Shown piece by piece: positions 22,946 to 34,127 of a stretch of 64,000 nucleotides of DNA; the first letter of the stretch is position 1, and each line of letters opens with the position of its first letter. The position numbers were made by a program, and so were the translations under genes. The DNA is taken from NCBI GenBank assembly GCA_019096155.1, contig JAHCVI010000003.1, positions 2,480,001 through 2,544,000 on the forward strand, given 5' to 3'. This DNA is from Staphylotrichum longicolle. Taxonomy: Eukaryota > Ascomycota > Sordariomycetes > Sordariales > Chaetomiaceae. The notes beneath the pieces were generated by a model. That model had not been told where the DNA came from. It made no database searches and saw only the letters and a program-made list of their open reading frames with translations.

Positions 22946-24247
22946 ATGTTCCCCCACCGCCTGCCGTGCGGCGTGCGCATAAACGCGAAGCTCTCCAGCC
23001 CGGAGTCCTGCGTGTCGACGTCGGCGCCGAAGAGCAGCGTGTGCCGCGTGGCGCCCCACAGCAGCACGTCCAGCCAGCCGTTGCTGGTGATGAGCGCGCC
23101 CGCCGTGCAGAAGTAGGCGATGGGCACGTGGGCGCCCGCCATGGTGGCTATGCGTCCGAGGGCGAGCGGGAGGGTGCAGGCGATGTAGATGAGCGGGTAG
23201 AGGAGGAAGAGGTTGTGGCCGCCGTGGGACTGGATGACGGCGGCGGCGGCGGCGGCGGCGGAGGGGTTCGGGTCGTGGGGTTGTTGCGGTCGGGGGAGCG
23301 GGGTGGTGTGTGGTGAGGTGTGGGAGGGGGGCTTGGTGGTGTCGGTGATGGAGGAGGTGGGGGTGTGGAAAGTGGTGGTGGCGTGGATGGTGGTGGTGGA
23401 GTCGGTTGTGGGTGGTCGGGGTTGAGGTTGGGCGCGGCGCTTGCGGAGGGAGAGGAAGATGAGGGTGTAGAGAATGCTGGTGATGGCGAGAGAGATGAAG
23501 ATCCAGAGATAGTGAAGGTAAAGCCGAAGCCCTTCGTAGCGGATGTTGATCCAACACTGGACGCTGGTTAGTAGGGGGGAAAGTGCTGGAGAGAGAGGAA
23601 GACGTACCCATGCAGACGCCCGAACGAAGAAACCACCGGCATCTTTGCCGTTGCCCGTCATGGCGATCCCGATAATCATCAAGAGATAGTTGAATGCCCA
23701 TAGGAAGATGACGGTAATGTAGACGGCCGACTGGGGCGGGTGTAGTTCCACACGACGGCCAGATACGTGTGCAGGGCGATAGCCGTGATGAAGAGACTCC
23801 CTGCCAGGTCGCCCGTCTGCACAAGCCACCCTTGCACCCAGCAGGTCGCCGTCTGAACTCGATGCCATTGCGTCCGACCCAGACGGCGTTCAACAGGAAC
23901 GAGGCGGCCTGATGTATGTCGGCCAAAAAGAGGTTGTAGATCAGGACGAGGAACTGGTTGGGGTGTGCCTTTTTCTGGCCGACAGACTCGGGGATCTTGC
24001 CGTCGGCGCCCATGTAGTGGCGCTCGGCGAGGCCCAGGGCCAGATCAACGGGCGGAGAGGCCAGTCCCGCGGTGGCGTCGCGGAATCTCTTCCGGGTCCT
24101 GAGATGCCATCGTACAAGCTTGACAGTGAGATACAGCAGCACGACCGTGGAGGAGACGAAGGACAGGGCAGCCAAGACGGCGACTGCAATAAGTCCTTGG
24201 CGATGGACTGCCGGAAGAGGACTTAGGTCGTCGCTCGTTGGGTCCAT
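22843..24247 (-). CDS. Git3/Gpr-type seven-helix receptor, about 451 aa after two apparent single-base breaks
   Basis: Exon 1 is 24247-23608 and exon 2 is 23556-22843, with a 51-bp intron holding a CTAAC branch. An upstream in-frame ATG at 24403 would add 52 polar residues. TM1 is LIAVAVLAALSFVSSTVVLL. HPNQFLVLIYNLFLADIHQA is a Git3 N-terminal hallmark, and CWVQGWLVQTGDLAGSLFIT and VYITVIFLWAFNYLLMIIG are later helices. After the intron come CWINIRYEGLRLYL and, past a 90-residue Thr/Pro/Ala-rich third loop, the last two helices. These pieces lie in three frames: a base seems missing near 23853-23862 and another near 23743-23746 (run of C). Exon lengths sum to 1354, exactly two short of a multiple of three. 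Git3 receptors sense glucose or other carbon cues through a G-alpha and cAMP. Confidence 0.75.
23236..23261 (+). repeat. CGG/GCC trinucleotide run (poly-Ala in the receptor loop)
   Basis: About eight GGC-type triplets in a row, encoding the Ala run in the third intracellular loop of the receptor on the minus strand. Confidence 0.85.
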
Positions 24248-26421
24248 AGGGAAAGCGGCGCTGCTCGCCGTAGTGTTGATGGTGTGCAGGATGCTGCTCA
24301 GCAGACTCCTGTGACCTTCATCCCCATACGACTGACGACCACAGAGCGAGGGAGGGGGGAACCGGATCTGTCGGGGCGTCGTGGCCTGGGCGGAGGGTGT
24401 CACTTAAAATCCACACTAGGATCGAGCAAATATCCGTGATCTCGATGAGATCCGGGGTGGGCACGAGGGTCCCTTGTGTAGTTCAGGTACGGTCCAGACC
24501 TTAGGCTATGATAAACAGCCGGACCACATGGCCACCACATGGGCCAGGCGATATCCACCCAAGTTGTATTCTACCAAGAGTTAGAGGGGACTGTGCCGTT
24601 GCTGCGGAACCCCCTTCGCAGTCATGCGGCGGGTCATGACACAGGCGATCCCCCTCCAACCGTTGGACACAGGTCGACCTTCTGTGCATCTCACATGCTT
24701 GGCTGTGCCCCACGGCGCAAGATAACTAGCTGGTGGAACGGTGACAACGGGCGCCCCTTTCGGGAACCCGTCAGCCACGGAGAAAAAGACAGGTCGGACC
24801 GAGGGATGGAGGGCGCCCAGGCTTCTGACGGTGCATCCTCAGGCGATATGGGTCTCGCGTTAATTGACCAACGGGGCCTTGGCGCTTCACAAGCGTATTT
24901 CACGGCGTATTCCACCAACAAACCGATGGGGCCTCTCGGTGGTTTCGTGTTTGGGGAATATCTCTGGTCTGCAGAGCATTTAGGCAACCCAGGATTCTGG
25001 GCAGCCCGGCCTGGACCGCATCCACTGGTCCGGAATGTTTCTCGCTTCGACTACGAGGCTGTGGACGGGCAAGCATCGTTCAATGGGACAACCGCAAGCA
25101 AAGAACTGTCCGTTTGACCGGAGCATCGATGCTGAGTCGAGATTGAAGGACTGCATCGCCAACAATGGCTGATTTGTGTTCTGGGCACAGAGTTCAGTTG
25201 GTGACGCCCACGAGCATCAGGCTGTCGTGAATGTCAGAGATTCCAAACATACTCGTGTACTACCCCGTACCTGCAACAAAAATCGTGGGGGAAGGCATGT
25301 GGAAGGCCGTGTGGACTGTGGACACCCAACGGTCCAGAAGTTCTGGGCCCCTCGTCTCCATGATGAAACCAAAATCTTGATTGCGTGCATCCGACGCGAG
25401 ACCGGACCCAAACTTTCCAGGTGCTATTTTCCGATGTTCAGCTCCCATCGAGCACTGGACGACTGCCTAATTCGGTAAGGCCATGGAAGCTTCGGAAGGA
25501 AACAGCGCCGAAGCTTGAGCTCGCTCACCCCGGAGCAATCCCTGGCGGAACCCGGGAAGCTGCAGCCACACGCGCCTCTGTCCCGAGGGATGAAAGCTTG
25601 TGATCGACATAGAGGCTGAAACCACCAAGAAACGGAATCACCGCCGTGGTTCTGGTAGGCATGATGTTGCAAGGCTGCGCACGGAGTACGGAGTGCTGAT
25701 CGTGTTCGATGTGGCAGCGGCCCTCCTTCCCAACCAGGCACCGACCGGGACAAAATAAAGTTTCTCGGTGGAGGCGCATGGAGATTTGTTGCTCTGGGTG
25801 GGTCCCTCAAAAGTGGAAAATCCCCCAGATTCCCGAGATCCCCGTCCACGTGAAATATCATGTGAGGCCCGGTTCCACCAGCTCTCAATCAACCAACGAG
25901 CTGAGTGCTAGATGGTGCAATCCGCGCTAGTCCGTGAATGGAAATGGCCTGGAAAGCATTGCTCCCGTCGTCGACAACGTCAACCTCTTCTCTCCCCTCT
26001 CCTTCTGTTTTTGCCTGTTTTGCCGCCTGTTGTGCTCTCGACCATCGTCTCCTCCTTCTGTGGATTCTAGCGGTGTCGCATTTATGGATTTTGCGCGGAT
26101 TTCCGATCAAATCGATCTTTTGGTCACGGCAAGACAAGCGCGCGACGGTTGGCCCCGTTTCCAATTTGGGAACATCTGCAAGCACAGGAAGGGCGCCCGC
26201 AAGGGCTCACGCCAGACCGACAGGCGACACTCGCAACGACTTGGACAAGCATATCATGAGAGATTGCATGAGGAAAGTAAACATTTCATTCTGTTCTCAG
26301 TCGAGGCTGCTTGATTCCTAAATCCCCATAACGCATCCTTTAACTCCGCCGGCAAAGCTGCCAGTGCGTCCAAAACCCAGATTTGAACTCCCTTCTCATG
26401 GTCATTTCTCATCTTCCACGA
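24248..26421. other. Intergenic stretch, no gene seen
   Basis: 2.2 kb upstream of the receptor gene and downstream of cysteine dioxygenase. Several 60-190 codon open frames occur on both strands without family signature. The part 24248-24403 may be receptor 5' UTR or N-terminal coding. Confidence 0.4.
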
Positions 26422-27132
26422 TCACAACTTCTTCCCATACGCGGAGTAGTAGCCGCAGTTCTTGATGTGGCTCTTCTTTCCCGTCTCGGCGTTGAAGATG
26501 TGGCATCCCCCCTTGGCTACGTTGGGCGGGGTGTACAAATGCAGGGACACTGCGAAATCGCTCCCCTGATTCGACACGCGGTGCACCCCAAGCTCATCCG
26601 CCATGTACGCCACCTCATTCTCCTTGTGTACTTTCTCTGAGATGACCTGCATCGGCTTCTCCCCCTCGCCCTCAGGGAAGGCATATCTCGTTTCTGTCAG
26701 ATCACCCCGGAGGATCTTCATCAGGCAGTGCGCATTGCCGTGGTCGTGGATCGGGCTGCCCTTGCCAGGTGACCAGACGAGAACAAGCTGTTTTGTGTCA
26801 GTCAGGGGCAAAGTAAACAAACATTTGGCTCGTCTTCTATTCCAACCTACCAGGTTGCTCTTCCCATTCCCTTCGTCGACCAGGTTCCTGGTGTACCCAC
26901 GGCTCTCGTCGCCCATCGCGAACTTCGACCACTCTCTCGGATCCGAGTCATAGTCGCGCATCAGTCGGCTGAGATGACCCACATCGACATCGTCTGAGGT
27001 GAGGCCCGAGCAAGGGCCCAGGGCATCCTTCAGAGCGACGACGAGGTCATCGAACCGATTCGTGTCAATGTTGGCGCGGTATGCAAACGGCGACCCGGTC
27101 AGCACCGAGTTCTGGATGATACCAATCGCCAT
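26422..27132 (-). CDS. Cysteine dioxygenase, 215 aa
   Basis: Two exons: 27132-26851 and 26787-26422, with a 63-bp intron. The enzyme oxidises L-cysteine to cysteine sulfinic acid with a non-heme Fe(II), the first step of cysteine catabolism. The cupin signature SPIHDHGNAHCLMKIL carries two of the three His ligands and the Cys that forms the Cys-Tyr cross-link in mammalian enzymes. HRVSNQGSDFAVSLHLYTPP carries the third His and the partner Tyr. The end is GYYSAYGKKL and the length of 215 residues is normal for the family. The start MAIGIIQNSVLTGS is the only ATG in a good position. Confidence 0.93.
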   Translation of the reverse strand: MAIGIIQNSVLTGSPFAYRANIDTNRFDDLVVALKDALGPCSGLTSDDVDVGHLSRLMRDYDSDPREWSKFAMGDESRGYTRNLVDEGNGKSNLVGWNRRRAKCLFTLPLTDTKQLVLVWSPGKGSPIHDHGNAHCLMKILRGDLTETRYAFPEGEGEKPMQVISEKVHKENEVAYMADELGVHRVSNQGSDFAVSLHLYTPPNVAKGGCHIFNAETGKKSHIKNCGYYSAYGKKL

Positions 27133-28270
27133 GATGAGAATGTTGGGCTATCAAAGATCACGAGCAACGCAACGATGAGAGGCACCAGCTCTGATTGTGG
27201 GAGAGGGCTGATGACGACGCCTGTCGGTGGGATCCGCGATTCTATCCCGACAGCCGATGGATGCCGAAGTTGTATCTTGGAGTTTATCAACGAACGGTGT
27301 TGTTGTTGTCGTCTTTGTGGTGTCGTGGTGTCTGGATGGTTTGAAGACCAGGAGATGATGGCTTGAGTCGGTGGCAAGAGCTTGGGAGTATGTTGGCGAT
27401 GATAAGAGTCTGGAAATGGCGGTGTCAGAAAGGGGGTTGTCGACGACCGACAGCCGCTCCAGGATGTGCCGCGCTACGGCTCCGGTTGGCACCGATGTCG
27501 GTGGGTCACCTGCGGGCACCCGCCATGTGACCTGGTTGCGGACCTCTCGGACCTGGAAGTCGAGACACCGGGTCCAATGCACAGATCGCCATGAATAAGA
27601 GAAACTGCAATTGAGTGTTGGCAACTGGCAAGCGTTGCACTGGGTGCGTCTTTGATCACAGCGATGATGCACGACAAGACAATCGAGGAAAACCTTCGCG
27701 TTCGTTGTTGTTCTCTTTTCCAGCTACGAAAAGAGGGGCTTTGTCAATGAGAATGACCCTGCGTTATCAAAACTGAGAATGCAACTGATATGGCTGCAAA
27801 GAAAGCGTGTCTTGATGCTTAAAGTTATCACTTATCAGCACACCAAGTGTCTCACCAAACATCCTTGGCTTCCGATGCAGCTCTTGTCTTTGCTCCCTGG
27901 CCAGGATGATTGGCCTTCCTCACGTGGCACGACAAACGGGACGTTGGGGAGCCAGCACGTTGCAGAGTGATAACAGAACCCCCTTTGCCTGGGATGCAGG
28001 CGGGTCAATGCGAGTGTTCCGGCGCATTCTCTCCAGGGTCATGCGGTCCAGTGAAAGAGGGGAGATATGGAAGGACCAAAGGAATACCTCCAGCAGAGAG
28101 AAGAAAACAATGATCTTGCCCAGAGACATGACTTGAAGATTATGCAAGTCTTTCAAAAGATGGGCTGGTCCTAGGAAGTGTCTGGTTGATGCCTTAATCA
28201 GTGCACTTTCGGGTATGTATTGTGCAAGGCTCGATCAGACGCGTTCAACTCTATCCACCACCCCAAAAAA
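27133..28270. other. Intergenic stretch, no gene seen
   Basis: 1.1 kb holding the cysteine dioxygenase promoter and the 3' flank of the ClC gene. A 173-codon minus-strand open frame (27151-27672) has no signature. A short GTTGTTGTTGTC-like run lies near 27298. Confidence 0.45.
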
Positions 28271-31215
28271 TCACATACCCAAACCCAAACCAGATAAAAC
28301 CATCCCCGCTCCTCTCAACCACACCAGCCCGCCCTCCATCACCTCTCCTCCAACTCGACCCCTCCCCCGCCAACATCCTCCTCCGTGCCGTCCAATATCC
28401 CTCCTGCCCCCTCCTCCCCGTCGTGTCCCTCCCCCTTCCCTCTCCCCCTCCCACGAATCCCGCAACCGTATCCGCCCGCGGCTCACGCTGCTCACCGTGT
28501 CCGACACCCACCCGGCGGCCGCCTTGATCATCCCCCACACCCTCTCCTGCCCTTCCTCCTCCTCCAGCCTGCGCCGCCGCCTCCGCTGCAGCACGTCTTC
28601 TCCCCCGCCGTCTTCGCCGTGGAAGTGCAGACCGAGCTGGTGCTCCTGCTGCTGCTGCTCCTCGGCGGCCTCGGCCTTGATCTGGTACTTGAGGCAGTCC
28701 TTGACGGTGACGAGCCCCGCGAGGCGGCCGCGGTGCTCGATGAGGATGACGCGGGGCCCGATCTTGCGGAAGAGCTCCATGACCGTCTCGAGGGGCAGGC
28801 GCGGGTGGACGGTGAGGGGGGTGGTGTCGATGTAGGGGGTGAAGTCGATGGTGGTGGCGGTCGAGGTAGCGTAGTCGAGCGGGGTGGACGGCGTGGACGG
28901 GTGGAGCATCGGGGTGGTTGCCGAGGCGGCTGTGTTTGCTGCCGTGACGGCGAAGTTGCATTTGGCGAGCGGGCTGAGGGTGCGTTCGCGTTTGGCGCGG
29001 TCGACGGCGTAGCGGAGCTCGGTGCGGCCGATGTAGCCGACGAGAATGCGTGTAGTTTCATCTTCGACGATGGGGAAGCCCTGGTAGCTGTCATTGGTGA
29101 GGAGGCGCTCGACCGTCTTGAGGGTCATGCCAGTGGAGGGGATGGAGACGACGTCCGAGATCATAGCTTGGGAGACGGGGACGCCAAAGTTGTGCTCTTC
29201 TTTGTGGTCCAGGTAGGGGAAGCCGCTGAACCAGATCATGCGGTCCGCGATGCCGCCCTTGCCGCAGAGCTCGCTGACGGCCTTGGTGACGCCAACCACG
29301 ATCATGGTCGGGAGGATGTAGGTGAGAGCACCTGTCAGTTCGAACATGATGACGACCACAGAAACGGTGATGTGCATGATGCCGCTGAGCGCCGCGGCAG
29401 CGCCGAGGAAGGCGTATGTCCCAGGAGTGATGCAAGGAACATCTGGCTCGCAAGAGGAAAAGAAGACGCTTTTGGGATTCGCTTCGTGGATCGCCTGGAC
29501 AATGATGCCGACTGTCCGTCCGAAAGATGCTCCAATCGCCATAGAGGGGACGAAAATGCCTGCCGGTACTTTGCAACCGTAGGAGATGATGACAAAGAAT
29601 ATCCGGATGACAGTGGCCAAGATGAGAGAGACGACATTGCCAAAACGGTGGTCGGCGTCGCACAGCCCGTGGTAGTCCTCGGCGCCTTCACATTCGCGAA
29701 AGAGGACCTTCATGCTCTCGGTCATTTCGATCCTCAAGAAAGCGTTCGGGTAGCAGACGATGGCGGTGGCGACGGCAAGCAGGGTGGCCTCGAGGATGGC
29801 GTAGTTGGTCAGGTACTTCTTTCGGAACGCCTGCACCCTCAGGTTCCATTTCATGACGAAGGCGCCATACAGGCCACCAAAAACACCCAGTATAATGTAA
29901 AACAGCACCTCAAAGAAGTGCCATGAGCGGTCGTACTTGACCTGGAACATGACGAGCTGGCCGGTCCGGAAAGGATTCATGGCGGCCAGAACAGCCGTCG
30001 CAACCAGGGCGCAGAAGTAGCTGCGCCACAGGGTCTTTAAGGGGAAATAGCTCGACATCTCTTCGAGCGAGAAAAGCACGCCGCCAATGGGGCTGCCAAA
30101 GGCGACGGCCACGCCGGCGGCGGCGCAGGCACTCAGAACCTCGCGGGTTTTCGACGCATTCCGGCGGTACTTGGCGAAGAGCCTGGAAATGACATTTCCG
30201 GTGCAGACGGCGTAGTGGACGCTGGGCCCTTCCTTTCCGACTGACAAGCCAGATCCGATGGCGAGCGGCAAGGCGAGGGACTTGATGATCAAGGTCCACA
30301 GGCCGAGGAAGCCTTTCATGACAAAGCCGGCGATAATGCACTTAATCTCAGAAATGCCCGAGCCGGCAGCATAGGGGGCATACGACTTGACAAGTGTGGC
30401 GGCCGTCAAGGCAAACAGAGTCTGGAGGCAGTCAGCGAATGGGCTCTGGTAAGGGGGTGTTGGGCGGGGTGCCGGAAAGACGAACCGCAAAGATGATGTA
30501 GATGATGTAGTTGATGGGTTCCAAGCCCGTCCATCGATGCCAATCAGCGCAGCCTGGCGATCGTCAGCTTCTCCAAGTATACCACGCCGGATACAGGGGC
30601 TATGCTACCATTGTCCTCGCCCCAGCAGCAGAAGTCTTCGTTCAGGTAGAACTTGGTGGAGCAGTAGCCGAGCTTGATGTCGGCCAGCCATTCGGTGATG
30701 ATGTTGAGAAAGGCAGCGTTCAACCCAATCGCCGCGCCGATGATGGTAACGACAATCCAGCCCTGGGCAGCATCGTAGGCTTCCCGTATCCTCTGCCTCC
30801 AGTCGGACTGGCCGGCGCCGTAGAGCCCAGCCTGCCGTTTCCTCCGGGCCTTTCTGCGCAACTGCTCGCGCGCGGCATCCTGGACCCAGTCTTCCTCCAG
30901 TCAGCTAACCGGTTCGAGTTGCGCATGCGCTGGCAATAATGCAGGTCATACCGATCGTGGTGAAGTCCTAAATCAAAGAGTTGTCAGTCGCCGCAGCCAG
31001 GGTCGAGTATGTGCAGGCGGGGCAATGCCAACCTCGTAACGCTTGATCTTTGCAATCTCCTCCTCTATCTGGTGTTGCGCCGCAATGCCCCCTCCATCTT
31101 GGGTCTCGCCGCGCTCGGCGATGGACACAGCAGAGGAGAGCCGAGAGCTGACCGAGGGTCGTCGCACGAGCTGCGGGACTGCCGAGAGGGATGAAGATCG
31201 CGATTGGAAGTTCAT
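28271..31215 (-). CDS. ClC-type chloride channel/proton antiporter with CBS domains, 899 aa
   Basis: Five exons: 31215-31033, 30967-30952 (16 bp), 30890-30609, 30553-30486 and 30421-28271. The tiny second exon joins DFTTI to DWVQDAARE, the usual fungal ClC N-terminal element. The transmembrane part has GSGISEIK, then GKEGPSVH with the gating Glu typical of exchangers, GSPIGGVLFSLEE, and GIFVPSMAIGASFGR. Two CBS motifs follow from about residue 640. The family resembles yeast Gef1 and animal ClC-3 to ClC-5, which sit in Golgi, endosome or vacuole membranes and exchange chloride for protons. The last 65 or so residues are an odd Gly/Arg-rich tail that looks like reading into 3' sequence. It is divergent from the histone-fold gene over 575 bp. 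Confidence 0.93.
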
Positions 31216-31790
31216 GGCGCCCCGTGGCGGCCGTTCGGATCTCGTCTATCAGCGCGGCATTTGCGGTCCAAAATCTGGGTCCAAACACAGCCAATCGACC
31301 GGGCACTCGGAGGTGGAGAGTGAGGTCGCTGTCGATCGCATCTGTCGTGTCCTTGCAGGAGCAAGGCTGACGTCGCTGGCCAGGCTGAGAGGCGCTGAAG
31401 CAGGCCTGAGGACTGGCCTATCGAAGCTCGCCATTCACAACTCTCTTGGCGACTCCAGGGGTTGATTGCGGCAGGCAAGGCGCCGAGCGCTGGAAGTGGG
31501 GCGTGTGTGCAGGGTCTGGGGCCCGTCGCGTCTCACGCGCCGCCCACTTAAATGGAACTTCCCTTGCGACACACCCACATGCGATTGACTTCGAACTTGC
31601 AGTGTATAAAACAGGTCTATTTGGCAACTTGCGGCTCATATTCAAGTCCTGACCCCGAGTCTCTCAGAATACTCAGACAACTCCGGTTTCATTCCGCCGA
31701 CAGACTGTTATAGTACGCCTCGGTACCGCCCACCCGAGCCTTCCTCTTCAAACTCTCAGTCGTCACCAAATCTCCAACCCTTCAACCAAA
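31216..31790. promoter_or_regulatory. Divergent promoter region of ClC and histone-fold genes
   Basis: 575 bp between divergent start codons. A TATA-like tataaa lies at 31605-31610, about 180 bp upstream of the plus-strand gene. No other gene fits here. Confidence 0.5.
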
Positions 31791-32552
31791 ATGCCATACA
31801 ACACTACGGCAATTCCCCCTCGAAAGGAGGTCACTGGCCAGACCCAACTGCCTCGTGAGAATTCCCTAAACGCACCGTCTCGACACAATCCCCGCTAACT
31901 CGCTCCCAGTCACACGGGTCAAAAAGATCATTGCCGTAGACCCAGACATCACCGTCTGCTCCAACAATGCCGCTTTTGTCATTACCTTGGCAACCGTAAG
32001 TCAAGTTTTTCAATGATTTATTCTGTTGAAGCAGCTGCTGATCCGGCCCTCAGGAGATGTTCGTCCAGTACCTCACCGGCGAAGCCCAGAACATGACCAA
32101 GCTGGAGCGTAAGCCACGCCGGAATATCCAGTACAAGGACATGGGTAGGACCATATTGCCCCCGTTTTGTTCAGCCAACGTATTCTAACCCACGCCCTCC
32201 AGCAAATGCCGTAACCCACCAGGACAACCTCGAGTTCCTCGAGGACATCATCCCCAAGACCACCTCCTACAAGGAAATCAAGGCCAAGGCCGCCGCCGCG
32301 CGCGCCAGGGTCAGCGGCGAGAAGACCGCCGCCGCAGCAGCCGCCGTCGAGGACGAGCGGCCGACAGACGGCGCGCCCAACGGCAAGCGACAAAAGTCCA
32401 TCATGAACGGTAACGGCGCGCCGCCGCCTGCTGCAAACGGCTTCACCCGGGTCAGGGTGCTGTCGTCGGACGCGGTGGATCCCAACGATCAGCTGGAGAT
32501 GGAGATGAGGCAGGCGCAGGAGCAGGACGGGGACGTGAGCATGACGGGTTAG
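31791..32552 (+). CDS. Histone-fold protein of the Dpb3/POLE4-CHRAC type, 196 aa
   Basis: Four exons: 31791-31854, 31910-31995, 32054-32144 and 32203-32552. Residues 22-105 form an NF-Y/archaeal-type histone fold: LTRVKKIIAVDPDI, SNNAAFVITLATEMFV, and RRNIQYKDMANAV followed by LEFLEDIIP. This pattern matches the subunit that pairs with a Dpb4-like partner in DNA polymerase epsilon or in CHRAC-type remodellers. An Ala-rich helix and a KRQK basic patch follow. The C-terminal 40 residues (DAVDPNDQLEMEMRQAQ and so on) are the first copy of a 45-codon unit that continues beyond the TAG at 32550-32552. Which complex it belongs to cannot be told from sequence alone. Confidence 0.88.
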
Positions 32553-32855
32553 AGGCCGCTGCGTGGTCTACACGGCTCCGTGCTGGCACGAGTGGTGTCC
32601 TTGGATGAAACGGATCCCAACGGCCAGCTGGTGATTGAAATGAGGCAGGCACAGCAGCACAATGGGGTCACAAATATGACGGTCCGGGTGCCGGTGAACG
32701 GCCAAGGGCGGTACGCGCTGGTCACAGCGGCGTCATCGGATGCGGTGGATTTCAATGAGCAGCTGGAGCGGTTGATCAGGCAGGCATCGCAGCATGGTCG
32801 GAGTGGAAACTCGACGGGTTGGACGCCGCTGAATGGCCATTATCCTTTGAGATAG
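32430..32855 (+). repeat. 135-bp tandem unit, three full copies in one frame, spanning the stop codon of the histone-fold gene
   Basis: The conserved core GATCCCAACGATCAGCTGG recurs in diverged form at 32478, 32613 and 32748, exactly 135 bp apart. In the same reading frame the copies read DPNDQLEMEMRQAQ, DPNGQLVIEMRQAQ and DFNEQLERLIRQAS. The first copy is inside the annotated CDS. The others follow the TAG (32550) and stay open until TAG after 32852. A partial fourth copy start (TPLNGH) precedes that final stop. Confidence 0.85.
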
Positions 32856-33009
32856 ATCCATTCAACTGCGGTGTTTATTTTCCATTACATACTTAGAACA
32901 GTTGGCATCGAAGATATAATCTGCTCCATGCCAGTTTTCCGCCCTTCACGATGAGCAACCCGGCATCCTTGAGCATGTCAAGCCGGCCTGAGCTCTAACC
33001 CTGCCACCC

Positions 33010-34127
33010 TCATTCCTCCATCGCATCATCCACCATAACCCCCGGCGGCAGCCGTCCTTCATTGAGCGCCTTCTCCAGCCTGATGATCTCCTCGAGACTG
33101 TCCGCCTTCTTGATCATCTCCTGCAGCTTCTTGCGCTCCTTGTCTGTGAGCTTGAGCCGCGACAGCTTGGACCCCTGGCCGCCGGCCGGGCCGTTCGTTG
33201 CGCCCGCATCAAATGTTTTGCTCTTGATACCCATTATCTGCGCCCTCAAGTCAGTCCCCCTTCCAAAGGGTTTCATGACGATGGAGTCCACTCACCCGCG
33301 AAGCCAACTCGGTCGGCGCCTCAGCCGAGCCAAACAGCTCCTTAGCCTTCTCCCGCTCGGCATCCTTGACCTTTTGATAATCCAGAAATCGAACCGTGGG
33401 ACACCGCCAGAGGACCCAGTACCGATAGTGCTGTTTTCCCGTCAGCACCACCTCCCCGATTCCCTCCCACAGTGGCACCAAATGAAACAGAACATACCTC
33501 CTTCTTCGTCACCGGGTTATCCACCAGCACGAGGTGCGTCAGCCTCGCGAAGCGCCCGAGCACGTCCAGGTCCGCCAGCTCCCCGAGGTTGTTGCCCGCC
33601 AGCACGAGGTTGCGCAGGCCCGGGATGGCGGCGGCAGCGTGGGCTGCAGGCGGCGATGCGGTTGCGCGCGAGCAGCAGGGTGCGCACGCGCGGCGACAGC
33701 GGGAAGTTGCCGAGCACTTGGATGTCATTGTCGGTCAGGTCTATCGCGTCGTGGGGCTGCACGCATCCAACAACAACATCCCAGTTAGCAAACCTCCTCC
33801 AAATGGAGTGAAATGAAACGGGAATACGTACGCCGGCAACGCCCAGGTTCTCAATGGCGGGTATTCTGTGTCCTGTATGCGGCGCAAAACCATAAACGAT
33901 AAATGTTGAGGAAACCCGTCTTTCTTTGGTTTGAGATGGTTTGGGCAAAGTGTCACGCGAGACGGAGAGAGGAAAAAAGCTCTTCTTCTTCTTTGGACAA
34001 GATGGATAGATCAATGTGCAGTGCAGTATCTGCTCTTTTCAAACGCACCTCGGAGATCCAGCTCCCGCTCCTTGAGCGGGTTCAGGTAGGAGAGGGAGTG
34101 GTTGATGAGGTCTGCCGTGAGCCTCAT
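33010..34127 (-). CDS. lea1: U2 snRNP protein A' (Lea1 type), about 247 aa
   Basis: Five exons: 34127-34049, 33872-33832, 33756-33498, 33430-33296 and 33237-33010. It starts MRLTADLINHSLSYLNPLKERELDLRG-like, the U2A' hallmark, and leucine-rich repeats follow: HRIPAIENLGVAG, AIDLTDNDIQVLGNFP, LLLARNRIAA, LRNLVLAGNNLGELADL and LTHLVLVDNPVTKKE. HYRYWVLWRCPTVRFLDYQKVKDAER is the conserved LRR cap. The protein binds U2B'' and stem-loop IV of U2 snRNA in the spliceosome. Exon 3 is 259 bp, two short of the length its phases need, and the repeat frame changes between NRIAA and AAAIPGLRNL at about 33625-33655. As this is a core gene, missing bases in the consensus are the likeliest cause. Confidence 0.88.

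Noticed and set aside
24539..25117. 192-codon plus-strand open frame
   Set aside because: No family signature or intron structure and weak start context; it lies upstream of the receptor gene.
28385..29926. 513-codon plus-strand open frame
   Set aside because: It is the antisense shadow of the ClC gene. GC-rich codon use on one strand keeps the opposite frame free of stops. It has no family signature.
30905..30925. GGTTCGAGTTGC, resembling a tRNA T-loop
   Set aside because: It lies in a ClC intron and no acceptor stem or A box can be paired with it.
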